A DNA stretch of 54,352 bases from Priapulus caudatus (taxonomy: Eukaryota; Priapulida; Priapulimorpha; Priapulimorphida; Priapulidae). Position numbers and translations under genes: made by a program. Numbering within the stretch: the stretch's first letter is position 1; every line of letters begins with the position of its first letter. The stretch covers positions 232,242-286,593 of the forward strand of contig NW_014577240.1 in assembly GCF_000485595.1 (NCBI RefSeq), written 5' to 3'. Below are positions 31,900 through 45,320 of the stretch, piece after piece. The notes below the pieces were generated by a model, which was given only the letters and a program-made list of their open reading frames with translations, searched no databases and was not told the origin of the DNA.

Positions 31900-32368
31900 A
31901 ACAGATATATTATAGTTAGCATAGCATAAATAGATTAGACTAGATTTATATATATATATTATATATGGAATATATAGATTATATATATTAGGATAGACTC
32001 AAATACGCATAGATAGATAGATTAGCATAGCATAGATAGGATAGATATGATAGATATGATAGATAGAGTAGATAGATAGCATCAGCATAGATAGATAAGC
32101 ATAGTATAGCATAGATATGATAGATAGATAGATAGATAAATAGCATAAGATAGGATCAGATAATAGATAGACTTAGATAGATAGATAGATAGATTAGATT
32201 AGATAGTATAGATAGATAGCATAAGATTTAGAGTAGACTAGATAGATAGCATAGATTAGATAGATAGTTAGCATAGATAGATAGCATAGATTAGATAGAT
32301 TAGATTAGATAGCATAGATAGATAGATATGATAGATAGATAGATAGATAGTAGATAGATTAGATAGAT

Positions 32369-32405
<37 letters not shown>

Positions 32406-32733
32406 TTAGATTAGATAGATAGATAAATAGATTAGATAGGATAGTATAGATAGATAGATAGATAGATTAGATAGATAGATAGATAGCATAGATAGATAGA
32501 TAGATAAGATAGATAGATAGATAGATTAGATAGATGATAGTTTAGATAGCATAGATAGATTAGATAGATAGATAGATTTAGATTTAGATATGATGATAGA
32601 TAGATAGCATAGAGTAAGTCAGATAGATAGATCGCTATCGATAGCTGATAGATAGATAGATAGATAGATAGATAGAGTAGATAGAATAGATAGATAGATA
32701 GGATAGATAGATAGATAGATAGATATGATAGAT

Positions 32734-32768
<35 letters not shown>

Positions 32769-32830
32769 CATGATAGATAGAACATAGATAGATAGATTGA
32801 TGCGATAGTATAATAGCATGGATATATAGA
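31900..32830. repeat. (GATA)n array, copy A
   Basis: AGATAGAT units with interspersed TTAGAT and GCATAGAT variants, about 0.93 kb. Translations give Ile-Tyr-Leu-Ser repeats that are not proteins. Confidence 0.95.
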
Positions 32831-34855
32831 TGGATGCGATGATGGATGGATAGGTATGGCATGGCTATGGATTGGATGTGACTCGGATGCGATGGATGGA
32901 CATGGATTGGATGGTTGCATAGGATGATGGACAATGGATGCGCATAGAGCGATTCGCGATGGGACTGTCGATGGCATGGTCAATGCATGGGCGCATTGGA
33001 CCTCGGCCATGGATGGATGGATGGCATGATGGATGCCAGTGGATGGATAGGGTATGGATGGATGGATGCATGCGGATGGATGGGATGGATGGATTGGATG
33101 CGATGGCATGGATGCGATGGATGGTATGCGCATGCGATGGATGGATGGATTGGCTATGGAATGGATTGGATGGAATGGATGGCTTGGGATGGATGATGGA
33201 TGGATGCGGCATTAGGATGGATGGATGGATGGATGGATGGAGAGATGGATGGATGGGTCATGGATGATAGATGGATGGAGTGGATGGATGGATGGATGGA
33301 TGGTATTGGTATTGGATGGGATGGACTGGATGGAATGGATGCGATGATGGCGATGGATGGAATGGATGGATGGATGGATGGATGTTGCTGTGATGGATGG
33401 GCATGGCATGGCATGGATGGTGGTATGGATCGGTATGGATGGATGGATGGATGCGATGGATGGTATAGGATGTATGGGCGAGGTGGCGAATGGCATGGAT
33501 GCGATGGTGCCGATGGATGGATGGATGGATGGATGGATGGATGCGATGGGATGCAGAGAGGAGGATGCGAGCGAAGGATGGATGGCGATGGATGGGATGG
33601 TCATGGATGGATGGATGAGGATGCGATGGATGCATGATGACGATGATGAGGCATGGCATGGATGAGGAGATGAGATGGATGGAGGATGAGAAGATGGATT
33701 GGATGCGATGGATGGATGGATGGCATGTGATTGGCATGGGAAATGGATGGATGGATGGATGGATGCCGCTATGGATTGATGGCATGGATGGTATGGCATG
33801 GATGCGATGGATGATGACGGTGTCGACTCGGTCCGCCCAGGTGATGGATGGTATCTAGCGCAGCGCTCCCACTAAAAGCCAAGGAAAATAGGGCGGTGCG
33901 ATAAAATCGCTACGGTGCGCAAGCCTCGAATGCTGCCCCCATCAATATATATACAACTACCTCAAGGCCTGGATGCGATGCTCCGGTAATGGCATGGATG
34001 GGCACCCCATGGATGGATGCGCTTCAGCATTATGGCATTGGATGATGGTAAGTGCGATTGGATGGCCATGGAATATGTGCATTGACGAATGGATCAGGGA
34101 CTCGCGATGGAATTATGGAGTCCCTATGATGATGCATGGGAATGATGGATGAGTAGGATGAGAATGGAAACTCCGGATGAGAGATGATGGAATATGGCTG
34201 AATGGTGATGGATGGATGGAATGGATGATGGATGCGTATGGATGGATGGCACAACTAAATAACAGTCAACAGAAAGATGACCCCCCTAAAAAGAACTATA
34301 TTCAAAATTATAAATGAATTCGAATTTTTAACTATCCCGCCTTACACAGCGCAAGTATGATTCGTCTCTGACATTAACACGTGATGGGATCGGAGCAATG
34401 GATGGTGATTGGCCTATATATAGAGATGGAAATAATATTGGCCAATGAAGAATAGTATGGTATTGGAATAAGGTATTATATAATATGTCAATACGAATGA
34501 GGCACTGCAGTGATGGATGGCTGGAATGGGTTATTGGGCTACTCGCGCTCGCGCAATGGATGGATGATCGGATAGAGATAGAGAATGTGATGCGATGGCG
34601 AATCGTGCCCTATGCATGGACTCGGATGCTGTATGGATGGATGCGATGATGCAGTGACTCTTGATATGGACTCTCATGATGGCATGGTATGGCATGGATG
34701 CGATGGATAAAGGCATACGTTGTCGTGATGGATGCGCATGGATGGCATGGATGGATGGGATGTGATGAAGAAATGGGAAATGTGGTCTATATAGATATAG
34801 AGTGATATAAGAATAGGATGGCTTATGGATGGCATTGGTATACCAACCTCAATCA
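32830..34855. repeat. (GGAT)n array with non-repeat islands, copy A
   Basis: GGAT/TGGATGCGATGG units to about 34255, then increasingly degenerate to 34855. It is interrupted by unrelated sequence at about 33820-33960 and 34255-34400 that has no counterpart in copy B. Confidence 0.9.
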
Positions 34856-34909
34856 TTTACATACTACCGATACGAGTATCTACTAAAAGTCACTAAAAGC
34901 CCCAAAAAA

Positions 34910-35330
34910 TATTAGTCACAGCAGTACATACAATAAACATACACTACATACATACATACATAACTTTACAGTAACACTAAATATACAATATATCAAAATG
35001 ATCATACATACACTACATACTAATACATTACATACATACATACATAGGCCCATACATGAGGCATACGGTATAGACATACATACATTATCCATATCAGTAT
35101 TCATACATATCGATTACCAGTCCTACATACATACAATCTACATTACATACTACATTAGCACATACATACATAACATACTTAATAACTACATGGTCGACAT
35201 ACAATACTCTTTACATACATAACATTATATCAGTATCATTACACTACATTACATCACATACATAACATATTCAATACATACATACATATACATACATACA
35301 TACATACATACATACATACATACATACATA
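34910..35330. repeat. (CATA)n array, copy A
   Basis: Imperfect CATACATA with many slips, about 0.4 kb. It ends in a clean run (35277-35330) that passes into GGATAGATAGATAAAG, the junction also seen at 43762 in copy B. Confidence 0.92.
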
Positions 35331-36278
35331 GATGGATAGATAGATAAAGATTAAAACAACGGCTATGGTGGTAACTAGCATTAACAGCACAATCCCACAA
35401 TTTCAGGTAAAATGACAGTCCAAATGCCAAGGTAACGATCAATTTAGCTATGAATACATGGAATTACCGCAAGACATGGATTGGTGAAAGAGAAGATAAA
35501 TGGAATAATTATCATGCGTTCCTGGCATCAGTAGGGCCGACACTTACAGTCATCTACACTGCATTACGATCCTACCCTCTCCATCTTCTATACGTCGCAT
35601 TTAAAGGTGAACATGCAGGCATCGATCACTTGTGTGCCTCGAAGAATTGCTTACGACGATAATAAGTGAATTAATATACTGACTGCCGATTCCAATGAAT
35701 AATTAATGACTGCGTACGATGACTACCCGCCGATCTTGAATCGTACAGGCAATGCCGATCACAATGTACATTCACATGAGCGTAATGTGAATATCAATGA
35801 TGTCTGAGACGGATGCGGCTTTAGTGCAATAGAGGTGTTGCAATTCGCTTTTAATTGCTTCATATCGGTGTTAAATCTAATCGTTTTCGTTCTAGCGAGC
35901 TTCCAACCGAAAAGGAATCCTGTTTGGATTCATTCCTGTTCATGCATGATGAATTCTAGTAAACTTTTATCCAGCTCGCTTGCAGGTGTGGCATTTAGTC
36001 ACTTTTAGTACACAACTTAGTCACAATTAGCATAGGTGTGTGCAGATTCTGGAATTAGTATAGCGCTCTCTATGTGCCAACTATTACCCACAAAATTATC
36101 GATCAGAAGAAAGATCACCGCGGACGCATTGTAATAAGAGGAGATTGGTGATCAGTCTAATAATTACATAGATAAATGCGCGGATATGTAAATTAAATGC
36201 TGAACGGCATAATAAGGATAAAAATGTTGAAATGTACAATTACCGCCAATGCGTATATCATAAGGCATAAGTCTTCAT

Positions 36279-36280
36279 AA

Positions 36281-36315
<35 letters not shown>

Positions 36316-36317
36316 AT
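36279..36317. repeat. Short (TGTC)n and TA run joining copies A and B
   Basis: About nine TGTC units, then TATATATA. The run at the end of copy B (44765-45250) is far longer. Confidence 0.95.
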
Positions 36318-37159
36318 ATATATAAGATCATGTGTAAGTGCAAATTTGCGCTGAAGTATGAAACGTGCGTGTAATTAGAGGAAGGTCTAGTGTTCAGCGT
36401 GCGCATGCATGTGCCGCCATCTTTCTTTCGCCCAGTGCACAAGTTGCCTGCATGAAACCTCGCAACTAATCGCGAGCAACAGCAGGAGACAGCAATTACA
36501 GCGGAAATAATGGCTACTATTTTCCGTCGTGGTTTCCGCTTAAAGTTTCAAATCGGGGTGATATTACGTGGCAGTTTGGGGCGTACGTAGGTAATTGGAT
36601 TTGCCACGTATTTGCCAAAAACACCCGCCTTATCTTTTGTTGTCAAATTACGCGGGGATCTGTGCGACAGGCACGCGATGGACTTACGTATAGCTCACGA
36701 TATAGTGTATACACGTAGGTACATGTATTGGTGATGCGTATGCATGGTGCGTCTTTCTTCAAACTATTTTCATTTGTCACATTGACGACGTTACCCTTCA
36801 CGTAGCGCGACACGTTCAAGGTAACACATTTTTTTATAAATTACACGTAATAATCTCGCAATGTCTCGCGATAACTAGAGGTTAACCGTGTAACTAGAGG
36901 TAACTGTGTGCAGACGCACACGCATCACGACTTTCACGGATACACAACAATGCAGTTGAGCTAGTTTCACTCCACTCGCAACAGCCGGACCCTGGTTCAT
37001 CTAAAATAACTATACATTAATGAGCTCAAATTACAGTTATGCCACAAATATGTAACGAATCTCTTTTGTAGACGCCATCCAGGCATTTCTAGCGCCACAA
37101 ACTCAAGAACTGATCGAATTCGGTATTAGTACCTCAATTTATTAGCAAACACTACGGCT

Positions 37160-37485
37160 GATAGGGTCTATGTCCCCCAGGGTACTGCCGGAACGTACCC
37201 TGGGTACGGTCCGGTATACCGGAACGTACCCTGATAACTATCTATCTGATATGGTTAGGGTTAGTGTTAGGGTTAGGGTTAGGGTTAGAGTTAGCGTTAG
37301 GGTTAGGGTTAGGGCTAGGGTTAGGGAGTAGGCGTAGGCGACTCCCTAGACTCGTTAGTGGAGTCGGCGAGGTACGGTCCGTCATATTAGATAGAAGTAT
37401 TTAGTATCAGCTAGGGTACGTTACGGTATACCGGACCGTACCCAGGGTACGTTCCGGCAGTACCCTGGGGGACATAGACCCTATC
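37160..37485. mobile_element. Palindromic MITE with TTAGGG-like core (copy B)
   Basis: The cleaner copy, 326 bp. Inverted arms run from GATAGGGTCTATGTCCCCCA to its complement ending GACCCTATC. Inside are ACGTACCCTGGGTACGGTCC blocks and a core of about ten TTAGGG-like units (37254-37326). Left flank AGCAAACACTACGGCT (37144-37159) and right flank AGCAACACTACGGCT (37486-37500) are the same apart from one A, an apparent target duplication of 15-16 bp. Confidence 0.85.
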
Positions 37486-38073
37486 AGCAACACTACGGCT
37501 ATTTGCGGAAATGAACCCACGAGTTATAGCTATGTATCGTGTTATCGCGAGAACGCGCGAGAGTCGCTTGCCGTAAACCGAAAAATTTCGCACACAATTT
37601 AAAATCACTGCAGTTTGTGTAGCCAATAATGACGGTAGATTGTTTTCGGATGTAATTATTTTACTTTCGACACATGCTATTAGAAATTAAAGACTATCCG
37701 AGTGGGCTTAATTGTTTGAAATATATACGAGATAAACTGCGTTCAATGCTGTCGGGAGCATCTTCTCGTTTAGTACGCTCGATTGGTTAATTGCGATAAT
37801 TATAATTAATCTTGTTGGTGATTGTGTCATCGTCACGCAACACCTCTTAAGATAGGTGGCGATACAGCGAAAGTACGTGTATAGGTACCCTCGTGATTCC
37901 GTTATAATTGCTATTGCACCTTATTACACCCGCCTCTCTAGAACGATAACTACAGATATCCCAGCACTCCTGAATTACAAAGCTAATTCAGAAAGCTCAT
38001 CCGTACAGAAAAATGGTCCCGAGTTCACTAGAAATAGGTGCATCCCATATCGTGCGCGTTGGGCTCCCGCTCC

Positions 38074-38130
38074 TCAGTCAGTCAGTCAGTCAGTCAGTCA
38101 GTCAGTCAGTCAGTCAGTTAGTCAGTAAGT
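38074..38130. repeat. (CAGT)n microsatellite, copy B
   Basis: About a dozen nearly perfect CAGT units, the counterpart of 29627-29680. Length difference between the copies is expected for a microsatellite. Confidence 0.9.
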
Positions 38131-39924
38131 CGCGTTATATACGATCAGCAAAATACGCTCAGGACTGCCAAGAACAGAACAAATTAATATCAATGCTGAA
38201 CGTGGGCAGCGATTACCGATAGCTAGCTGTATCTCTCTACGTATTGCAGAAGCTCTCTATGCGCGCGAGGTCGGTTCAGTTATACAGTACACGTCAGGGG
38301 GATCGCATTACTACGAGAAAGTTTCCTGTTTCAACACGAGCTAATCAGTGAAAAAGCAGTGCAAGACGACATACGATTGTAGCCGATTCTAAGCAGAATA
38401 TGTGATAAGCCTGGAGTAAGTGCGCGTCTGGGAATATATTTGCCTTGTCAGATGAAACTTGAATTTAAATAGAGGATAACCTGATGTACGTAGTTAGACC
38501 GTTCCTGGTACTGATTTCTATGCGTGGAACTTGTATATAACTCGAACGGTATCGTCGAAATATTGTCGCAATATCGGTCGCTATGATATAGGCTGAGATT
38601 AAATGAGACAAGAGCATTAGTAGTAACTTCAGTCGACTCATGTAGAGTACTTTCTGCCTAACCCCATACTAACTTTAAAGCCATGATCATACATCAGTGC
38701 GGTTTAACACAGTCGAACAAAGATGGAAATTTGCTATGTCTACGAGGAGGTTACTGCATGCGTCAGCTGGACATAGTTTAGGATGGTGTTCGCGTGTTGA
38801 GGTTATGCTATATCTTATTTCCTGTATGGAAAACTCCGTCGTCGCCTTTGACCGCGTAGAACGTACAGCAACAGTCTGTGATGCATTAGTGAAGGCCTAT
38901 ATCATGCAGTCTTTACCAATAATTATTGAGCGCGGATATACGTATTGTTTTATTCTTCGACAAGCAAACACAAAATCAATTGCTTCCAAAATAAACTGGT
39001 TAGCAACAACGGTTCGCGAGGCGTCCAGATGTACGTGATTGGCGTTTATATAGCAAACATGCCTTACACTTCGAGAAGAATTAATTGAAAAAAAAAATAT
39101 TTGGTCAATTAAGATGACGGTGATGACACTTCTGTCAATTTTTAAAAATGTCAAAATAACGCCTAATGCATTTACCTTGGTTATTAACATTAATGTATCT
39201 ATTATTTAAGTTGATGGAATGATTATTGTTTGCGATTATTTCGTCATTCATATTTAGGTAGGTGCGGAACATTTTAAATGAATAATCCTCCACCCGATAC
39301 ACAATATTAAGTATTACCAGGGGCTAATATAATGACAGATTTTTCACTATTAACCCTTGATATTATGAATCCTCTGAATATATGGAACCAGTAATCTCAT
39401 CGAAGTGCAAAAGCGTGTAATGACGTTGTTTTCAATGGCACTAATAAGTCTTACCTGTATCATCGTCAAGGTCTGGCAAGGCTAGAGAAGATTTCCCCAT
39501 CACAGCCTCCATGCACTGCTCTATGCAATGGACCTGGTCGTTTCCATCCTGCAAAACGATGTTCGCAATTAGGCAACAGTATCACATCATTCACATGTAC
39601 TCATAGGCATTCAAGTATAGCAGGATGCAGCCCATCTTGGAAAAATTGACAATTTTCCATTCAAGATCACAGTAGAGATGGATGCATTGTGCATTAATTA
39701 GGATCAAGATTTTGTGGCTCGGTGAATTGAATGAATTCGTCATTGCGATAAATAATTTATTTGGTTAATTAAAATCTACGTTTCATTTATCTCCGCAAAA
39801 ATAATTGGTTCCATAAATGAAGCAGAAATGGGGCAATTACATGAAATGCAAAAACCTTATGCACTCAAACACCCTCTCACACTCAACCTCATCAACTTAC
39901 GTATACACACGACACACACACACA

Positions 39925-40035
39925 CCCGCATAGTCTTCCGTGGAGAGTCCACCACAAGCACAGTGAGGTGGTGCACGCCACGACCGTGGGCTTGAGATGC
40001 CAGGCTCGCGCCTGACGGGGCGCAGGGCAGCGGCA
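39925..40035. other. GC-rich insert in copy B only
   Basis: It begins after the CA run with CGCATAGTCTTCCGTGG and is clearly richer in G and C than its surroundings. Copy A has CA/CACG repeats at the equivalent place. A minus-strand frame crosses it but has no recognised domain. It may be a true insertion or an assembly artefact. Confidence 0.55.
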
Positions 40036-40179
40036 CGCACGCGACGGCACGGCAGCACACACGGCGGGGCCCACGCAGGCGTGCAGCGCGTGTCATGGTC
40101 GATAGAGGTGGATGGTAGATGGTGGATGGACGAGCGGAGGACAGGCGGACGCCGGAGATGGAGTATGGATGGAATGGAT

Positions 40180-40883
40180 CGGATAGATAGATATGATAAT
40201 ACAGATAATTAAGTTAGATAGATTGAATCAGATCGAGTAGGATATATATAGATATATACTATCATACTATTAGAGAACTACGTATGTAAATAGAATAGAT
40301 CTCCGGATAGATAGGATAGGATAGATACGCTCCCGCACTACCGCATAGATGATAGGATAGACTGAGATAGATAGATAGATAGCTCAGAATAGATAGAAGA
40401 GTAGGATAGACTCTAAGAATAGATACGAATCGTATAATGGATAGAGTAAGATAGATAGGGGAGATAGATCGATAGATAGATGTATGATAGATAGATAGAT
40501 TACTGGTAGATGATAGATAGATAGATAGATTGATAGATTAGAGTAGATAGATAGTAGGATAGAGTAGATAGATAGTGATAGATTTAGAATAGAGTATGAT
40601 AGATGGATAGATAGATTAGATAGATACATAAGGGTAGATAGATAGATAGATGTAGATACGATAGGATAGGAGTCGACTAGCTAGAGTACGATAGATAGAT
40701 AGATAGGATTAGATCAAGACTAGATAAGGTAGATAGATAGTATAGTAGGATATGATAGATACGATAGAAAACAATGAGATAGATAGATGGATAGATAGCT
40801 AGACATAGAATTTTAGTAGCGCTAGAGTAGAATAGCTATGATAGATAGATAAGATAGATAGAATGATAGGATAGATAGATGAT

Positions 40884-40923
<40 letters not shown>

Positions 40924-41160
40924 TGATAAGATAGATTAGATAGATCGATCGATTTAGATCGATAGATGAGATAGGATAGATAGAAGTAGATGATAGATGA
41001 TAGATCGATAGATAGATAGATAGATAGATAGATGTAGATAGAGTAGATAGCGTAGACTGAGATAGATAGGATAGATAGATAGATATAATGACTAGATAGT
41101 ATAGAGTAGATAAGTATAGATATACCAATAAGAGATGGATGAGATAGATAGATGGTATAT
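40180..41160. repeat. (GATA)n array, copy B
   Basis: Imperfect GATA units with islands such as CGCTCCCGCACTACCGC (about 40329). Counterpart of 31900-32830. Confidence 0.95.
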
Positions 41161-42535
41161 AGATGGATGACTGATGGATGGATGGATGGATGGATGGAGT
41201 TAGGATAGGAAAATTGGATGGATGATGGAATTGGATTGGTATGGGGTATGGATGGTGGATGGATTGATGGATGGATGGATGGCATGCATTGGTGGATGGA
41301 TGGATGGATGGATGTGGATGGATGGGATGGGATGATGATGGATGGATGGATTGGGATGGACAGTGGATGGTGAGATGGATGGGATGATTGGATGGATGGA
41401 TGGGATGGATGTGATGGTGGATGATGGATGGAAGCTGGATGGCTGTGATGGATTGGGAAGATGTATGGATGATGGGTGGACAGTGTGGATGGGATGGAGT
41501 GATGGGTGGAGTGGATGGTTGGTGGAGTGATGTGATGGATGGATGCGGATGTGTATGGAGTGGATGGAGTTGATGGTGGCTGTGGGTGGTGTGGATGGGG
41601 AAGGGGACTGGGATAGCATGGGATGGAATGATTGGACTGATGGACTGGATGGAATGGATGGATGTTGTTGATGGAGGAATGATGGATGGTGGATTGGATG
41701 GAATGGATGATGATGGATGGAGTGGATGGAGGGTGGATGGATGGAGTGGATGAATGGAATGGATGATGGATATGGATGGATGATGGATGGATGGATGGAT
41801 GATGGATGGATGATGGATGGATGATGGATTGATGGGATGGATGATGTGATGATGGATGGGATGGATGATGGATGGGATGGATGGATGGATGGTGGTGGAT
41901 GGATGATCGTATGGATGGATGGATGGATGGATGGATGGATGGATGATGGATGTGATGGATGGATGGATGGATGGATGGATGGATGGTATGGATGGATGGG
42001 ATGGATGGAGGATGGATGGATGATGGCGGTGGATGGATGGATTGGATGATGGATGGATGGGATGGAGGATTGGATGGATGGAGTGGATGGATGGATGGTG
42101 GATGCTGATTGGAGGATGGATGGATGGATGGGTGATGGATGGTGGATGGATGGATGGATGGATGGATGGATTGGATGGGATGGATTGGATGGATGGATGG
42201 ATGGATGGATGGATGGATGGATGGAGGATGGATGATTGGAATGGATGGATGGATGGATGATGGATGGATGGATTGGAGTGGATGGATGAGGATGGAATGG
42301 ATGATGGATGGATGATGGATGGATGGATGGATGGATGGATGCTGAATTGGATGAGTGGATGGATGGATTTGATGGATGGATGGATGGAGTGGATTGGGTG
42401 GATGAATGGCTGGATGGATGGATGGATGATGATGGATGATGGATAGGATGGATGGGTGATGGATGGAGTGTGATGGATGATTGGATGGTGGATGATGGAT
42501 GGAGTGGATGTATGGATTGGATGGATGGATGGATA
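41160..42535. repeat. (GGAT)n array, copy B
   Basis: About 1.4 kb of GGAT with slips. All three minus-strand frames stay open for hundreds of codons (His-Pro-Ser-Ile). That is a property of a stop-free repeat, not evidence of a protein. Confidence 0.95.
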
Positions 42536-43761
42536 CAATACATACGTACATACATACATACATAATACAATACAGTACATGTACAGTACATACATAATAC
42601 ATACATATCATACATAGACATACATTAGATACATACATACTCATACACATTTACTACTACATACTACTCAGTACGATACATACATACTACATACATACAA
42701 TAGATAGATACATACCGTACATACATACCATACATAAATCATACATACATACATACATACTACATTACATACATACTTACATACTACATACATACCTCTA
42801 CATACATATCATACATAATACATATCATACATACACAGTAAATACATACATACGTACATAATATCATACACAATACTACATACAATACATAAATAATACA
42901 TACATACAGTACTCCATGACATACATACAGTGGCATAGCATACATACATACATAGCATAATACTAGCGAATGAATACATACGATACATACATACATACAT
43001 ACATACATCACATACCTCTACATAGCATACAATCAGTAGTGTACATACGATACATCCATACTTACATACATCATACATACATACGCTACAATACATACAA
43101 TACAATACATACATAATACATGACATAGATACATACATACATACATACTATTACTATACATACATACATACCTACATACATACATACATTACAGCGAGTA
43201 CGATACATACATACTACTACATTACAGTACTTAGATACAGTACTACTAGTATAATACTATACCATGCTACTAGATTAGCATTGTACATATAATACAACAT
43301 AGGATACGTACCATATTATACATACATACATACATACATCATACATTACATACATACTACAGGTACTCATACATACGATACAACATAGCATATCATACAT
43401 AGCATACATAATACTATACATACTATACATTACATACATACATGACATACATACAGTACAGTACATAGCATACATGACATACTACATTACATACATACAT
43501 ACATACTACATACATACTACATACGATACATACATACATACATACATACATACATACATGAATACATACATACATGCTACGTGATGACTACATACATATC
43601 ATACATAAATACGATCATACATACATACATACATACATCATAACATACAATGACATAGGTCAGTATCATACATATGATACATACTACATACATACATACT
43701 ATGGGACAGTACAGTACGTGTAGCATACATACTACATGACTACAGTACTATACATACTAGG
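42535..43761. repeat. (CATA)n array, copy B
   Basis: About 1.2 kb of imperfect CATACATA, similar in length to the array at 26530-27698 and longer than that in copy A. Confidence 0.95.
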
Positions 43762-44050
43762 ATGGGATAGATAGATAAAGTTAAAACAGGGCTAGTGGGT
43801 GAACTCTGTGTAGGCATTAATAGCACATGACCACAATTCAGGTAACAGAATGACAGTCAATGCTCGAAGGTAGGATCATTTAGCTTTATGAGTAGACATG
43901 GAATTAACGGCAAGACATTGGATTGGTGAAGAGAAGATATTGAATAATTATCGATGCGTTCCTGGTATCAGTAGGCGGGCGTGACCTTGACATCATCTCC
44001 TGCAGTTACGATCCTACTCTAGTCCTCTTCTTATACCGTCGCCTTTAGAA

Positions 44051-44248
44051 GTGAAAGGCCTGCAGATGGATCACATATGTGTGCTCGAAGAGATGCTGTA
44101 CGACGAAATAAGTGAATTAGATATACTGACTGCCGATTCAATGAATAATTATGACTGGCGTACGATGACTACACGCGGCGATGTTGAATCGTACAGGCAT
44201 GCGATCAGCAAGTGCATTCCTGAGGGGCGTAATGTGAATAGTCTATGA
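44051..44248 (+). CDS. Possible coding exon in U2 of copy B, unknown product
   Basis: A 65-codon open frame, reading DHICVLEEMLYDEISELD, then NNYDWRTMTTRGDVESY, SKCIPEGRNVNSL and a stop. Its acidic, mixed composition is more protein-like than its neighbours. The matching part of copy A (35600-35800) keeps the same DNA with indels that break the frame, including a stop soon after DHLCASK. I do not recognise a family, and sequence noise prevents a firm start. Confidence 0.3.
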   Translation: MKGLQMDHICVLEEMLYDEISELDILTADSMNNYDWRTMTTRGDVESYRHAISKCIPEGRNVNSL

Positions 44249-44764
44249 TGTCTGAGACGGATGCGCTTTAAGTGGCAGAGTGAAGGAGGTGTTGCCTAAT
44301 CTCGCTTTTAATTGGCTTCATAATGCGGTGTTAATGTACTAGTTTTTCGTTGCTAGCGGGAGCTTGCCAGCGAAAAGGATGCTGTTTTGGAATTTCATTC
44401 CTGGTTCATGCATGATATTGCGTAGTCACTTTATCCAGCTAGCTTTGGGCAGGTTGGCATTGTAGTCCTTTAGTATCACAAACTAGTCCAATTGATGGGT
44501 GTGTGCAGAATTCTGGAATTAGTGATACGCGCTCTCAACGTATGTGCAGCTATTACGGCGCACAATCTATCGCTGCGCAGAAATGATCACCGCCGGACCA
44601 TTTGTAATAAGAGGAGATTGGGTGATTCAGTCTATAATTCATAGCTAAATGGCGCGGATATGTTAATGAGTGCTGAACGGCATATATAGAGGAGTAAAGA
44701 GAATGTTGAGATGTACAATATACGCAATTGCTATATCAATCAGCAGTAAGTCTCATATGGCTGG

Positions 44765-44900
44765 TACTGTCTGTCTGCTGTGCGTGTCGTCTGGTCTTGT
44801 GTCTGTCTGGTGTCTGTCTGTCCTGGTCGTGTCGTGTTGTCTGTCTGTCTGGCTGTGTCTGTCTGTCTGTGTGTCGTGTACTGTCGTCTGGTGTGTCTTC

Positions 44901-44936
<36 letters not shown>

Positions 44937-45249
44937 GCTCTGGTGCTGTCTTCTGGTCTGTCTGTCTGGTCTGTCTGTCGTCTGTCTTGCGTCTGATCTG
45001 TTCTGTCTGTGTGTCTTGTTCTGTCTGTCTGTTCTGTCTGTCTGTCTTCTGTCTGTCGTCTGTCTGTCTGTCTTATGTCTGTTGGTCTCCTTGTCTGTTG
45101 TCTGTTGTCTGGCTTGCTCGTCTGTCTGTCGTCTGTAGTCTGTCTGTCTGTCTGTCTATCTTATCGTAATCTGTCTGTCTGTTTCTTGTGTGCTGTCTGT
45201 CGTGTACTGTGCTGTCTGTTATCTGTCTGTCTGTCTGTCTGTCTGCCTG

Positions 45250-45320
<71 letters not shown>

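Larger units (their letters stand above)
27753..36317. repeat. 8.5-kb direct repeat unit, copy A
   Basis: Layout: unique segment U1 (27753-31670), CA run, GATA array, GGAT array with non-repeat islands, short CATA array, unique segment U2 (35331-36278), TGTC run. It matches copy B (36318-44764) from TATATAAGATCATG onward with the same order of blocks. The two differ by frequent 1-3 base indels rather than mainly substitutions. No reading frame is intact in both copies, so I call no gene in U1. Confidence 0.9.
36318..44764. repeat. 8.5-kb direct repeat unit, copy B
   Basis: Second copy of the unit starting at 27753: U1 (36318-39900), CA run with a GC-rich insert, GATA array, GGAT array, CATA array, U2 (43762-44764). 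Its CATA array is about three times longer than that of copy A. A GC-rich piece at about 39925-40035 has no match in copy A. Confidence 0.9.

Noticed and set aside
40799-42650. Minus-strand open frames of 470-600 codons, His-Pro-Ser-Ile rich
   Set aside because: They come from the stop-free (GGAT)n repeat; all three frames are open, and one-base slips simply move between them.
25960-43761. Possible CRISPR array in the direct repeats
   Set aside because: The repeats are 2-4 bp units without spacers, and the genome is clearly eukaryotic.
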